Shown here: piece after piece, positions 1 to 7,052 of the stretch | How the letters are laid out: each line of letters begins with the position of its first letter | Position numbering within the stretch: position 1 is the stretch's first letter | Assembly (NCBI GenBank): GCA_947589165.1 | Contig: CANQCH010000004.1 | Location: 1 to 29,000, forward strand | Length of the DNA stretch: 29,000 nt | Reading direction: 5' to 3' | Source: an uncultured Bacilli bacterium | GTDB taxonomy: Bacteria; Bacillota_I; Bacilli_A; RF39; UBA660 | Made by a program: the position numbers and the translations under genes | Notes under the pieces: model-generated | The model's database searches: none | Seen by the model: the letters and a program-made list of their open reading frames with translations, nothing else | Told to the model about the DNA's origin: nothing

Positions 1-578
1 CTGATACTTTAGAGCGCTCTGATTTTTTTTATTTACCCCCCAAGGTTTTACACATAGATGGGGATGAAGAGTATTTAACTAGGTGTCTAAAATTTTATAA
101 AAAAAATGGCATTATGGCGATTGGTAAAAAAATAAATGAAAAAAATATTTATGAACAACTAATGCAACTTTTGGTGGAATATAAACCGGATATTTTAATC
201 GTCACGGGGCATGATGCATATTATAAGAAAAAAGGCGATATCAATGACATTAATAATTATAAAAACTCGGCTTATTTTGTTAAGGCGGTCAAAGTAGCCC
301 GCAAATATGAAAAAAGTCATGAAAAGTTAGTAATTATCGCGGGGGCATGTCAAAGTGATTACGAAGAATTGATTAAAGCGGGCGCTAATTTTGCTTCCAG
401 TCCTAAACGCGTTAATATTCATACCCTAGATCCCGCTATTATTGCCAGTACAATTGCCCTAACGGAACGCAGTAAAGAAATAGATATTGTGGATTTACTA
501 GATAAAACTAAATATGGAAAAGATGGCATGGGTGGTTTAGTCAGCAATGGTTTAATGTATGTGGGGTATCCGAGATAA
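1..578 (+). CDS. yabG: Sporulation-specific protease YabG (5' end outside window)
   Basis: YabG is a sporulation protease that processes spore coat proteins. The reading frame is open from base 3 up to the first internal ATG at 114, and the upstream residues still look like YabG (a HIDGDEEYL motif followed by a CLKFYKK-like segment), so the gene runs in from the left and only about the last 191 codons are visible; the B. subtilis protein is about 290 residues. Visible conserved blocks are VTGHDAYY (His) and AGACQSDYEE (Cys). From memory, a His and a Cys in these positions form the active site of this cysteine protease. The C-terminal NGLMYVGYPR end is typical. veg follows after 3 bases, as in B. 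subtilis where yabG precedes veg. Confident of the family. Confidence 0.93.
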   Translation, partial: DTLERSDFFYLPPKVLHIDGDEEYLTRCLKFYKKNGIMAIGKKINEKNIYEQLMQLLVEYKPDILIVTGHDAYYKKKGDINDINNYKNSAYFVKAVKVARKYEKSHEKLVIIAGACQSDYEELIKAGANFASSPKRVNIHTLDPAIIASTIALTERSKEIDIVDLLDKTKYGKDGMGGLVSNGLMYVGYPR

Positions 579-581
579 AAA

Positions 582-794
582 ATGAATTTAAATGTAATTA
601 AAGAGCAAATTGCCCATAATTTAAATAAAAAAGTTATAGTTAGTGTTCATGGTTTAAGAAATCGGGTTGATCGTTATGAAGGAGTGCTTTATAAGATTTA
701 TCCCAATATCTTTACCATCATGATTCGGGGTGAAGAAAAAAGCTTTACTTATCGGGATGTAATCACTGGGGAAGTAAAGCTAAAATATTTATAA
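582..794 (+). CDS. veg: Veg family protein
   Basis: A 70-residue protein matching Veg over its whole length, with the IKEQIAHNLNKKVIVSVHGLR-like start and the characteristic GRN/GLRNR-EGVLYKIYPNIF core. Veg is a small Sm-like cytoplasmic protein linked to biofilm matrix expression and spore outgrowth in B. subtilis; its biochemical role is not settled. The start is only 3 bases after the yabG stop and has no clear Shine-Dalgarno sequence, which suggests translational coupling to yabG. In B. subtilis veg has its own strong promoter; I do not see one here. The gene ends just before a 9-bp inverted repeat at 796-819. Confidence 0.92.
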   Translation: MNLNVIKEQIAHNLNKKVIVSVHGLRNRVDRYEGVLYKIYPNIFTIMIRGEEKSFTYRDVITGEVKLKYL

Positions 795-795
795 A

Positions 796-819
796 AAATA
801 TTGCAAATTAGCAATATTT
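796..819 (+). repeat. Perfect inverted repeat between veg and spoVG
   Basis: AAATATTGC and GCAATATTT flank a 6-base loop (AAATTA). There are only three Ts at the 3' side on the plus strand, so this is at most a weak terminator for veg. It could also be an operator or part of the spoVG leader. Confidence 0.5.
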
Positions 820-866
820 AAAGTAAAATATAAATAGAATTGTGAAATAATTTGGAGGTATGAAGA

Positions 867-1145
867 ATGGAAATTACAAAAGTTAGAGTTCACAAAGTGG
901 AAAGAGAAGGTTCTCGTATGAAAGGATATGCAACAGTAACCTTAGATGATTGCTTTGTTGTAAGAAATATCCGGATAATTGAAGGAACAGACAAGTTATT
1001 TATTGCTATGCCTAGCCGTAAATTAGCTGAAGATAAATACGAAGATATTGCTCATCCAATTAATGCTGAAACTAGAGCAATGTTCGAAGAAAAAATTCTT
1101 GAAGAATATAATAATCCAACGACTGAAGACACGGAAGAAGAATAA
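867..1145 (+). CDS. spoVG: Septation and sporulation regulator SpoVG
   Basis: A 92-residue protein with the full SpoVG signature: MEITKVRVHKVE at the N-terminus, a VTLDDCFVVRNIRIIEG core, and FIAMPSRK. SpoVG is a small site-specific nucleic-acid binding protein that affects asymmetric septation, spore cortex and many post-exponential genes. Start chosen by the strong TTGGAGG site 7-10 bases upstream. The acidic C-terminal tail (TTEDTEEE) is usual. In B. subtilis spoVG is a classic SigH gene; I looked for a SigH-type AGGA/GAAT pair upstream and found only a GAAT, so regulation is not resolved. ispE, purR and yabJ, which lie between veg and spoVG in B. subtilis, are absent here. The gene is closed by a strong terminator. 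Confidence 0.97.
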   Translation: MEITKVRVHKVEREGSRMKGYATVTLDDCFVVRNIRIIEGTDKLFIAMPSRKLAEDKYEDIAHPINAETRAMFEEKILEEYNNPTTEDTEEE

Positions 1146-1150
1146 TTAAG

Positions 1151-1175
1151 TAATCTCGAAAGAGATTATTTTTTT
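1151..1175 (+). terminator. Intrinsic terminator of spoVG
   Basis: TAATCTC / GAGATTA stem with a GAAA tetraloop followed by seven Ts, starting 5 bases after the spoVG stop. A textbook rho-independent terminator. Confidence 0.9.
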
Positions 1176-1210
1176 GGTTAAAAAAATAGGCATTTATTTA
1201 CCAATCACGA

Positions 1211-1238
1211 ATACATTATTAAAGTAATGTATTTTTTT
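1211..1238 (+). terminator. Second terminator or attenuator just before the 1252 gene
   Basis: ATACATTA / TAATGTAT perfect 8-bp stem, loop TTAAAG, then a run of Ts that ends 3 bases before the GGGAGG ribosome site of the next gene. It is either a back-up terminator of spoVG or a transcriptional attenuator in the leader of the next gene. Confidence 0.75.
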
Positions 1239-1251
1239 GATGGGAGGAAAT

Positions 1252-1617
1252 ATGTATATTAAATATTTATATGCAACAATTGATAATAAAAAATCTAATC
1301 AAATATTAATTGGCGCTCATGTCGTAAATGAAGAGCCAAACGGAATTAAAACGACGGAAGTTTATCTTGGCGAAAAATTTAGTTTAGTCGAATTTATGCA
1401 TAGGCTCGTAAGTTTAAATATTAAAACGGCACCCGAGCTTATTGTTAATGAATATAATTTAAGAAAAGCGCAAGGCATAGTTTATTTTCCCCAAACGAGC
1501 CAATTTACATTTTTGGTAGCAAATGAAATAGTTGTAACAAGCGTCAATCAATTTCGAAATGTTTTAGGTTCCTTCGCTGATCAAAAAGAAATTAGTTTAA
1601 TTAGAGAAAAAAATTAA
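1252..1617 (+). CDS. Unrecognised 121-residue protein between spoVG and yabP
   Basis: I do not recognise this family. The frame is open from a TTG at 1237, but that codon lies in the T-run of the upstream hairpin; the ATG at 1252 has GGGAGG four bases upstream and is the better start. The protein begins MYIKYLYATIDN, has no signal peptide or membrane segment, and reads as a mixed alpha/beta cytoplasmic protein with several short beta-like stretches (ILIGAHVV, FTFLVANEIVV). Its position between spoVG and yabP, where B. subtilis has other genes, could suggest a sporulation-related job, but nothing in the sequence shows that. It may be a lineage-specific gene. It is probably transcribed from a promoter around 1176-1210, through the hairpin at 1211-1238. 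Confidence 0.75.
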   Translation: MYIKYLYATIDNKKSNQILIGAHVVNEEPNGIKTTEVYLGEKFSLVEFMHRLVSLNIKTAPELIVNEYNLRKAQGIVYFPQTSQFTFLVANEIVVTSVNQFRNVLGSFADQKEISLIREKN

Positions 1618-1662
1618 TAACTTGTTAATTAATAACATATATTTGAATAAGGAGGACATGCT

Positions 1663-1944
1663 ATGGAAGAAGGTTATAGTTTTGGTAGTCAAGAATTTAA
1701 AATGATTGATCGTGCTAGTGTGGCCATCAGTGGCATAAATAAAATTATCAGTTTTGATGATGAAGAATTTTTATTAGAATCAGTCATGGGAAATATCCAT
1801 TTAAAAGGTGAAGGTTTAGAATTATTAAAATTAGATACAAATGATGGTAATGTTAAAATAAAAGGCAAAATTAATAGTTTTACTTATTTAGATGGTAAAG
1901 AGAAAAATAAAGAAGAGTCTTTCATTACGAAATTATTTAAATAA
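1663..1944 (+). CDS. yabP: Sporulation protein YabP
   Basis: A 93-residue YabP/YqfC-family protein, recognisable by the ISGINKIISFDDEEFLLESVMGNIHLKGEGL core (quoted in part: residues about 24-55). YabP is needed for sporulation in B. subtilis and is made in the mother cell under SigE; its molecular role is unknown. The start is supported by AAGGAGG 8 bases upstream. It overlaps yabQ by one base (TAATG), and the order yabP-yabQ-divIC is as in B. subtilis, so assignment by context is strong. A CATATATT at 1636-1643 resembles a SigE -10 box with a loose -35 match (AATAACT, 1616-1622); this is suggestive only. Confidence 0.92.
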   Translation: MEEGYSFGSQEFKMIDRASVAISGINKIISFDDEEFLLESVMGNIHLKGEGLELLKLDTNDGNVKIKGKINSFTYLDGKEKNKEESFITKLFK

Positions 1945-2252
1945 TGGATAGTTTATTACAAATAAAATCTTTGCTTTTTTCTTTTGGCTATGGCATGCTT
2001 TTTTATTACTTAGCAAAGTATAATCTTTATTTAATTAAAAATTTACATGTAATAACAAAATATCTAATTACTTTAGTTTTTGTAATTGATAGTGTTTTAT
2101 TATATGTTTATTTATTATTTAAAATTAATCATGGGATTTTTCATTTTTATTTCTTTTTAATGTTTGGACTTGGTTTTTGGCTGTCCTTATGGTTACAACC
2201 TAAAATCGTAAATTTATGTAAAGTTTGTAAAAATAAAAGAAAAATAAATTGA
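1944..2252 (+). CDS. yabQ: Spore cortex biosynthesis protein YabQ
   Basis: A 102-residue membrane protein with about four hydrophobic segments (residues about 8-26, 38-60, 62-84 partly merged, and the FFLMFGLGFWLSLW stretch). It matches YabQ in size class, topology and position. YabQ is an outer-forespore-membrane protein needed for cortex formation. The B. subtilis protein is longer (about 200 residues), so this is a short form lacking the C-terminal extension; many clostridial YabQ proteins are short too. Start overlaps the yabP stop by one base, which implies translational coupling. Identification rests on topology plus the yabP-yabQ-divIC order more than on motifs. Confidence 0.85.
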   Translation: MDSLLQIKSLLFSFGYGMLFYYLAKYNLYLIKNLHVITKYLITLVFVIDSVLLYVYLLFKINHGIFHFYFFLMFGLGFWLSLWLQPKIVNLCKVCKNKRKIN

Positions 2253-2269
2253 GCTTATTTTTCTTTTTT
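2235..2269 (+). terminator. Hairpin with T-run overlapping the yabQ stop
   Basis: A perfect 13-bp inverted repeat (AAAAGAAAAATAA / TTATTTTTCTTTT) with a 7-base loop; the 3' arm ends in a T-run. It overlaps the last codons of yabQ and likely reduces read-through from yabPQ into divIC. The stem is nearly all A-T, so strength is uncertain. Confidence 0.55.
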
Positions 2270-2277
2270 GCTAAAAT
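2249..2277 (+). promoter_or_regulatory. Probable SigA promoter of divIC
   Basis: TTGAGC at 2249-2254 and TAAAAT at 2272-2277 with a 17-bp spacer, about 24 bases before the chosen divIC start. The spacer coincides with the 3' arm of the upstream terminator hairpin. Confidence 0.45.
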
Positions 2278-2300
2278 TAAGTCAAATAGGGGCGGAGCAT

Positions 2301-2585
2301 ATGAAAAGAATGCGCAAAGAAAAGTTAAGATTAATTACGATATCATTGCTTATTATTGGGCTAATTGTTTCTTTAATTTCTTCCGTTTCAAAGGATTGGG
2401 TAAGTATTTTAGAAAATAAAAAGGAAATTGCGAATTTGACCCAAAAATATGCTAATTTGTTAGATGAAGAAGGAAAATTGAAAAGCGAAGTAACAAAGTT
2501 ACAAGATAATGATTATGTTGCCCGGTTTGCGAAAGAAAAATATTTATATTCGGCCGATGGTGAAATCATTATTCGTTCGAATTAG
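2301..2585 (+). CDS. divIC: Cell-division protein DivIC (septum formation initiator, FtsB-like)
   Basis: A 94-residue bitopic membrane protein: short basic cytoplasmic N-terminus (MKRMRKEKLR), one transmembrane segment at about residues 11-30, then a heptad-rich coiled coil (about 36-70) and a C-terminal YVARFAKEKYLYSADGEI motif that marks the DivIC/FtsB family. DivIC pairs with FtsL in the divisome and links early and late division proteins. The open frame extends upstream to 2268, but the ATG at 2301 is preceded by GGCGGAG at good spacing and gives the usual N-terminus, so I chose it. The last 17 bases overlap clpP on the opposite strand. In B. subtilis a small S1-domain gene follows divIC; it is absent here. 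Confidence 0.92.
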   Translation: MKRMRKEKLRLITISLLIIGLIVSLISSVSKDWVSILENKKEIANLTQKYANLLDEEGKLKSEVTKLQDNDYVARFAKEKYLYSADGEIIIRSN

Positions 2586-3150
2586 TAATAATTTCATCTA
2601 TTAAGCCGTATTTTAAGGCAGCTTCTACATCCATGAAATTATCGCGCTCAGTATCATTTTCAATAGTTACTAAGTCTTGGTCCGTATTTTGCGCCAAGAT
2701 TTTATTTAGCTTCTTTTTTAAAGCAATAATTCGTTCCGCGGCAATTTTAATATCCGTAGCTTGCCCTTGAGCGCCACCTAAAGGTTGGTGAATCATGACT
2801 TCCGCATTCGGTAGGGCACATCTTTTCCCCGGCGTACCACCGGCCAGTAGAAAGGCTGCCATGCTTGCGGCTAAACCAATCGCAATAGTTTTTACGTCAC
2901 TTTTAATATAGTTCATCGTATCATAAATAGACATTCCCGCCGTAATCGCGCCGCCCGGACTATTAATATAGAGATAGATATCTTCATGATTTAAACTATC
3001 TAAATAGAGTAATTCGGCAATAATAATACTACTTAAATTATCATCAATTTCGCCCGTTAAAAAAATGATCCGATCTTTTAAAAGCCGCGAATATAAATCA
3101 AAAGCATATTCTTTATTACTACTTTTTTCAATAATTGTTGGCAAAAACAT
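2569..3150 (-). CDS. clpP: ATP-dependent Clp protease proteolytic subunit
   Basis: A 193-residue ClpP, full length for the family. The catalytic triad is in place: Ser96 in GLAASMAAF, His121 in EVMIHQPLGG, and Asp170 in DTERDNFM. The YINSPGG oxyanion segment and the KIAAERI helix are also present. ClpP forms a double heptamer and degrades proteins handed over by ClpX/ClpC-type ATPases; no partner ATPase is in the window. The start is supported by GGGTG upstream. The gene stands alone on the minus strand, divergent from the TGS-kinase operon and convergent with divIC, overlapping its 3' end by 17 bp. I see no CtsR-type operator repeats upstream. Confidence 0.97.
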   Translation of the reverse strand: MFLPTIIEKSSNKEYAFDLYSRLLKDRIIFLTGEIDDNLSSIIIAELLYLDSLNHEDIYLYINSPGGAITAGMSIYDTMNYIKSDVKTIAIGLAASMAAFLLAGGTPGKRCALPNAEVMIHQPLGGAQGQATDIKIAAERIIALKKKLNKILAQNTDQDLVTIENDTERDNFMDVEAALKYGLIDEIITNSNE

Positions 3151-3169
3151 TTATTATCACCCATATAAT

Positions 3170-3199
3170 ATATAAGTAAAAAAAATAAAACATATGCAA
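3170..3199 (-). promoter_or_regulatory. Possible SigA promoter of clpP
   Basis: On the minus strand, TTGCAT (3194-3199) and TTATAT (3170-3175) are separated by 18 bp, just upstream of the clpP ribosome site. Confidence 0.4.
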
Positions 3200-3225
3200 A
3201 ATCACTATAATTTTTTAATTTTGTA

Positions 3226-3234
3226 TGGTATAAT
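3226..3234 (+). promoter_or_regulatory. Extended -10 promoter of the kinase-glycolysis operon
   Basis: TGGTATAAT is a perfect extended -10 (TGn plus TATAAT); no good -35 is present. Transcription would start near 3241, shortly before the AGGGG ribosome site at 3246-3250. Confidence 0.7.
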
Positions 3235-3257
3235 TTTTAAAGGCTAGGGGTTAAGAT

Positions 3258-4907
3258 ATGGATACTATAAAAATAACTTTTCCAGATTTAACGGAGCATA
3301 ATTATCCTATAGGCACATCTTTTTATGAAATGAGCCAAGATTATCATGACCAAAATGCCATTTTGGCGGTCCGGGTTAACAATGTGTTACATTCTTTAAG
3401 TAAAAAGCCAACAGCGAATTGTACAGTTGATTTTTTAAATGTTGATAGTATCAGTGGTAATAAAATATATAAATCGGGGTTAAAATTTATTTTTGAAGTG
3501 GCTTTAGCCCAATTTGATAATAAACTAGAAGTTAGTTTTGAACACAGTGTTCCCCAAGGAATGCTTGGTGTTATTAAAGCCAAACGGATTTTAACCCATC
3601 CCGACATTGAAGCCATTAAAGAAAAAATGGAAGCTATCATTGCCGCGGATATGCGAATTGAAAAATTAAATGTGGCGCCCAATGAAGCTATCAAATATTA
3701 TCAAAAAATTGGGGCTTTCGAAAAAGCTTTAAATATCCAAAATATCAATGATAAGGCCGTAACTTTATATAAATTAGATAATCATCTTAACTATTTTTAT
3801 ACCGAAATGCCTTATTCAACCGGCTCGATTCAAAAATTTAATTTAGTTTATTTAGGTAATAATCGGTTAATATTTATATTCCCGGGTGTAAATTCAGGGG
3901 GCGTGCTTCCCGAATATGTGCATTATGATAATATCATTAATTCCTTTGCCAAAGGGAAACAGTGGCTCGAAGCCCTAGAAATGCCTTATGTTTCTAATTT
4001 AAATAAAACCATAGCCGATGGATCAATTAAACGCTTTATTGAATCAACGGAGCTAACTTTTAGTTTAAATATCGCCAAAATCGCGGAGAAGATTAGTCAA
4101 GATAAAAACATTAAATTTGTGTTAATCGCCGGGCCTTCTTCTTCGGGCAAAACAACGACAAATAAACGACTGGGTTCTTACTTACAAGCCTTGGGGTATA
4201 ATCCCCTTAATATCTCGCTCGATGACTATTTTTTAAATCGGGAAGATAATCCGAAAGATGAATTTGGTAACTATGATTTTGAAACCATCGATGCCATTGA
4301 TATTGATTTATTTAATCAAAACGTTAGTGATTTATTAAATAATCAGGAAGTTTCGCTACCAACTTATAATTTTTTAACGGGGAAACGCGAATTTACGAAT
4401 AAAAAAATTAAATTAAAAGAAAATAGTATTATCCTGATTGAAGGATTACATGCCTTAAATGATAAAATAATGATGGGGATTGATAACAAATATAAATACA
4501 AAATATATTTAAGTCCATTTATTCCCATTAATATTGACCAACATAATTATATTTCAACGTTAGATTTACGGTTATTAAGGCGAATTGTTCGGGATAATCG
4601 CACGCGTGGTTATGATGTATCCGCCACGATTGATAGTTGGCAAAAGGTGCGTAATGGGGAAGAAAAATATATCTTTCCCTTTATTCACCAGGCCAATACA
4701 ATTGTAAATACGGCGTTAGCTTATGAAGTTGGCGTCCTAAAGGTGTATGTGGAACCTTTATTATATTCGGTGGGAAGTGATTCCAAATATTATGTTGAAG
4801 CTCGCCGGTTAATTGATTTTTTAAAACAGTTTTATACAATTCCAAGTGAATATATAAATGATGATTCTATTTTAAGAGAGTTTATAGGAGGGAAAAATAA
4901 TGATTAA
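3258..4907 (+). CDS. TGS-domain nucleoside (uridine-type) kinase
   Basis: A 549-residue multidomain protein. Residues 1 to about 65 form a TGS/ubiquitin-like domain (MDTIKITFPDLTEHNYPIGTS); a middle part resembles the second additional domain of threonyl-tRNA synthetase; a P-loop kinase of the uridine kinase/phosphoribulokinase type follows. The Walker A motif GPSSSGKTT is at residues 292-300, then DDYFLNRED, the LIEGLHALND stretch and the RIVRDNRTRG region, all typical of uridine-kinase-like proteins. These fused proteins are common in Clostridia and relatives and are annotated as nucleoside kinases; the true substrate is not certain. The 3' end overlaps gapA by 8 bases and contains the gapA ribosome site, so it is the first gene of the glycolytic operon. 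Confidence 0.9.
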   Translation: MDTIKITFPDLTEHNYPIGTSFYEMSQDYHDQNAILAVRVNNVLHSLSKKPTANCTVDFLNVDSISGNKIYKSGLKFIFEVALAQFDNKLEVSFEHSVPQGMLGVIKAKRILTHPDIEAIKEKMEAIIAADMRIEKLNVAPNEAIKYYQKIGAFEKALNIQNINDKAVTLYKLDNHLNYFYTEMPYSTGSIQKFNLVYLGNNRLIFIFPGVNSGGVLPEYVHYDNIINSFAKGKQWLEALEMPYVSNLNKTIADGSIKRFIESTELTFSLNIAKIAEKISQDKNIKFVLIAGPSSSGKTTTNKRLGSYLQALGYNPLNISLDDYFLNREDNPKDEFGNYDFETIDAIDIDLFNQNVSDLLNNQEVSLPTYNFLTGKREFTNKKIKLKENSIILIEGLHALNDKIMMGIDNKYKYKIYLSPFIPINIDQHNYISTLDLRLLRRIVRDNRTRGYDVSATIDSWQKVRNGEEKYIFPFIHQANTIVNTALAYEVGVLKVYVEPLLYSVGSDSKYYVEARRLIDFLKQFYTIPSEYINDDSILREFIGGKNND

Positions 4908-5904
4908 AGTAGCAATTAATGGATTTGGAAGGATTGGCAAATTGGCCTTTAGACAAATAGTAACAGGAACGGATTTTGAAGTCGTTGCCATAAACGACTT
5001 ATCACCGGCTGAAGATTTAGCCTATTTAGTTAAATATGATACGGTTCATGGATCATTTCATGAAGATGCCATTAGTTTTGATGAAGAAAATATTATTGTT
5101 AATGGTAATAATAAAATAAGAGTTTATTCGGAAAAAGATCCGGAAAATTTACCATGGAAAGATTTAGATGTTGATTTAGTTTTAGAATGTACGGGTAAAT
5201 TTACTGATTTAGAAGGCGCCAAAAAACATATTACGGCCGGGGCGAAAAAAGTTTTAATTTCGGCTCCTGGTAAAGGAATTATGAAAACCGTTGTCTACGG
5301 TGTTAATGATGATGTTTTAAGTAGTGATGATGTTGTCGTTTCGGCGGCTAGTTGTACTACTAACTGTTTAGCACCAGTGGTTAAAGTTTTAAATGATGAA
5401 TTTGGCATTGAAAAAGGTTTTATGTCAACCGTTCATGCGTATACGAACGATCAAGCTACCCTTGATATTGTGCATAAAAAAGGAATTAGATCTAGACGGG
5501 GTCGGGCAAGTGCCCAAAATATTATTCCATCTTCTACGGGTGCGGCGAAAGCTATTGGTTTAGTTATTCCCGAATTATTAGGCAAATTAGATGGTAGTGC
5601 TCTACGGGTACCGGTTGCTGATGGATCCGTTGTTGATTTAACCGTAGAATTAAAGAAAAATACCACGGTTGAAGAAATCAATAGTTGTTTTGAAAAACAT
5701 CAAAATGAAGTTTTACGTTTTACGATGGATCCCGTAGTTTCCAGTGATATTATTAATAAAAAATGTGGCGCCCTAGTAGATGGTTTATGTACGAGCATCG
5801 TGGAAGCAGATGGTAAACAATTAGTTAAGGTAGTGGCTTGGTATGACAATGAATATGGTTATACCGCCCAAATGCTTCGGACTGCCAAAAAGATGTTTGA
5901 ATAA
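4900..5904 (+). CDS. gapA: Glyceraldehyde-3-phosphate dehydrogenase, type I
   Basis: A 334-residue GAPDH, complete. GFGRIGKLAFR forms the NAD-binding loop; Asp33 in AINDLS indicates NAD preference. The catalytic Cys152 lies in SAASCTTNCLAPV and the base His179 in STVHAYTNDQ. The substrate loop RRGRASAQNIIPSSTGAAKA and the C-terminal WYDNEYGYT motif are intact. It converts glyceraldehyde-3-phosphate to 1,3-bisphosphoglycerate in the cytoplasm. Start is fixed by AGGAGGG inside the end of the upstream kinase gene, so translation of the two is probably coupled. The cggR repressor gene that often precedes gapA in Bacilli is absent and the TGS kinase takes its place. pgk and tpiA follow. Confidence 0.98.
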   Translation: MIKVAINGFGRIGKLAFRQIVTGTDFEVVAINDLSPAEDLAYLVKYDTVHGSFHEDAISFDEENIIVNGNNKIRVYSEKDPENLPWKDLDVDLVLECTGKFTDLEGAKKHITAGAKKVLISAPGKGIMKTVVYGVNDDVLSSDDVVVSAASCTTNCLAPVVKVLNDEFGIEKGFMSTVHAYTNDQATLDIVHKKGIRSRRGRASAQNIIPSSTGAAKAIGLVIPELLGKLDGSALRVPVADGSVVDLTVELKKNTTVEEINSCFEKHQNEVLRFTMDPVVSSDIINKKCGALVDGLCTSIVEADGKQLVKVVAWYDNEYGYTAQMLRTAKKMFE

Positions 5905-5927
5905 AGCATCTTTTAAGGAGAATCAAG

Positions 5928-7052
5928 ATGCAAAAATTAAGTGAATTGGATGTTACTAACAAAACGGTTATTCTGCGAAGTGATTTTAATGTTCCAATTA
6001 AAGATGGCCAAGTAACCGATTCTTCTAAATTACTTGCTAGTTTACCCACAATTAATTATTTACTTGAAAAAAATTGTTTAGTAATTATTCTTTCTCATTT
6101 AGGAAGAGTAAAAACGGCGGAAGATATGCCCCATAATTCTTTAAAACCCGTGGCTCAAGCTTTGGCCAATATTATGCGTAGACCAGTTAAATTTGTGAGC
6201 CATTGTTATGGTGAAGAAGTAAAGAAAATCGTTAAAGAATGCCATAATGGTGAAATTGTCGTTTTAGAAAATACTAGATGGTTAGATTATCCCAATAAAT
6301 TAGAAAGTAAAAATAATGCCAAACTAGCGCAATTCTGGGCTTCTTTAGGTGATATTTATGTTAATGATGCCTTTGCTTCTTGCCATAGAGCCCATGCCTC
6401 AACGGCCGGCATTGCTAAATATTTACCCCATGCTATCGGTCTTTTAGTCGAAAAGGAAATTACCAATTTAAATGATTTAATCCAAAATCCCCCTCATCCT
6501 TTTACGGTTTTTATGGGGGGAGCTAAAGTGGATGATAAATTACCAATCATTGCTAGTTTATTACCAAAGTGTGATTATTTATTAGTCGGTGGGGGCATTG
6601 CCAATTCTTTTTTACGCGCAATGAATCAAGATATTGGGGGTAGTTTGGCTACTGAAGATCCGGGAATTTTAGCTAAATTAAAAAGTTTTTTAACTACTTA
6701 TCCCGAAAAAATAATTTTACCTGAAGATTTTATTAAAGATGGCGATATTATTTACGATTTGGGTTTAAATACGATTAATAAGTATCAACAATATATTGCT
6801 AAAAGTGCTATTATTTTTGTCAATGGGACAGTGGGTAAATTTGAAGAAGAAAAGTTTCAAACCGGAACTATTAACTTTTTTACCAGCTTGGCGAAATATG
6901 GAAAAAGAGTTATAATTGGTGGTGGAGATACGGTCGCGGCCGTAAAAAAATTTGGCTTTGGGGATAGCTTTAGCTTTTTATCAACTGGTGGGGGTGCTAC
7001 TTTAGAATACATTGCTAATGGTAAACTTGAAGCTTTAGAATGGATGGAGTAA
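5928..7052 (+). CDS. pgk: Phosphoglycerate kinase
   Basis: A 374-residue phosphoglycerate kinase, about 20 residues shorter than most bacterial forms but with all landmark motifs: RSDFNVPIKDG near the N-terminus, ILSHLGR, the FMGGAKVDDKLP segment in the middle, and the C-terminal nucleotide-binding GGGDTVAAVKKFG plus LSTGGGATLEYI. It makes ATP from 1,3-bisphosphoglycerate, the step after GapA. Start is supported by AAGGAG 8 bases upstream. It lies 23 bases after gapA and is immediately followed by tpiA (the tpiA ATG follows the pgk stop directly), a compact operon. The shortness comes from small deletions rather than loss of a domain. Confidence 0.97.
   Translation: MQKLSELDVTNKTVILRSDFNVPIKDGQVTDSSKLLASLPTINYLLEKNCLVIILSHLGRVKTAEDMPHNSLKPVAQALANIMRRPVKFVSHCYGEEVKKIVKECHNGEIVVLENTRWLDYPNKLESKNNAKLAQFWASLGDIYVNDAFASCHRAHASTAGIAKYLPHAIGLLVEKEITNLNDLIQNPPHPFTVFMGGAKVDDKLPIIASLLPKCDYLLVGGGIANSFLRAMNQDIGGSLATEDPGILAKLKSFLTTYPEKIILPEDFIKDGDIIYDLGLNTINKYQQYIAKSAIIFVNGTVGKFEEEKFQTGTINFFTSLAKYGKRVIIGGGDTVAAVKKFGFGDSFSFLSTGGGATLEYIANGKLEALEWME

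Noticed and set aside
820..866. SigH promoter of spoVG
   Set aside because: A GAAT is present but no AGGA-type -35 at the right spacing.
3344..3694. 116-codon minus-strand frame inside the TGS kinase gene
   Set aside because: Shadow of a clear gene; no ribosome site.
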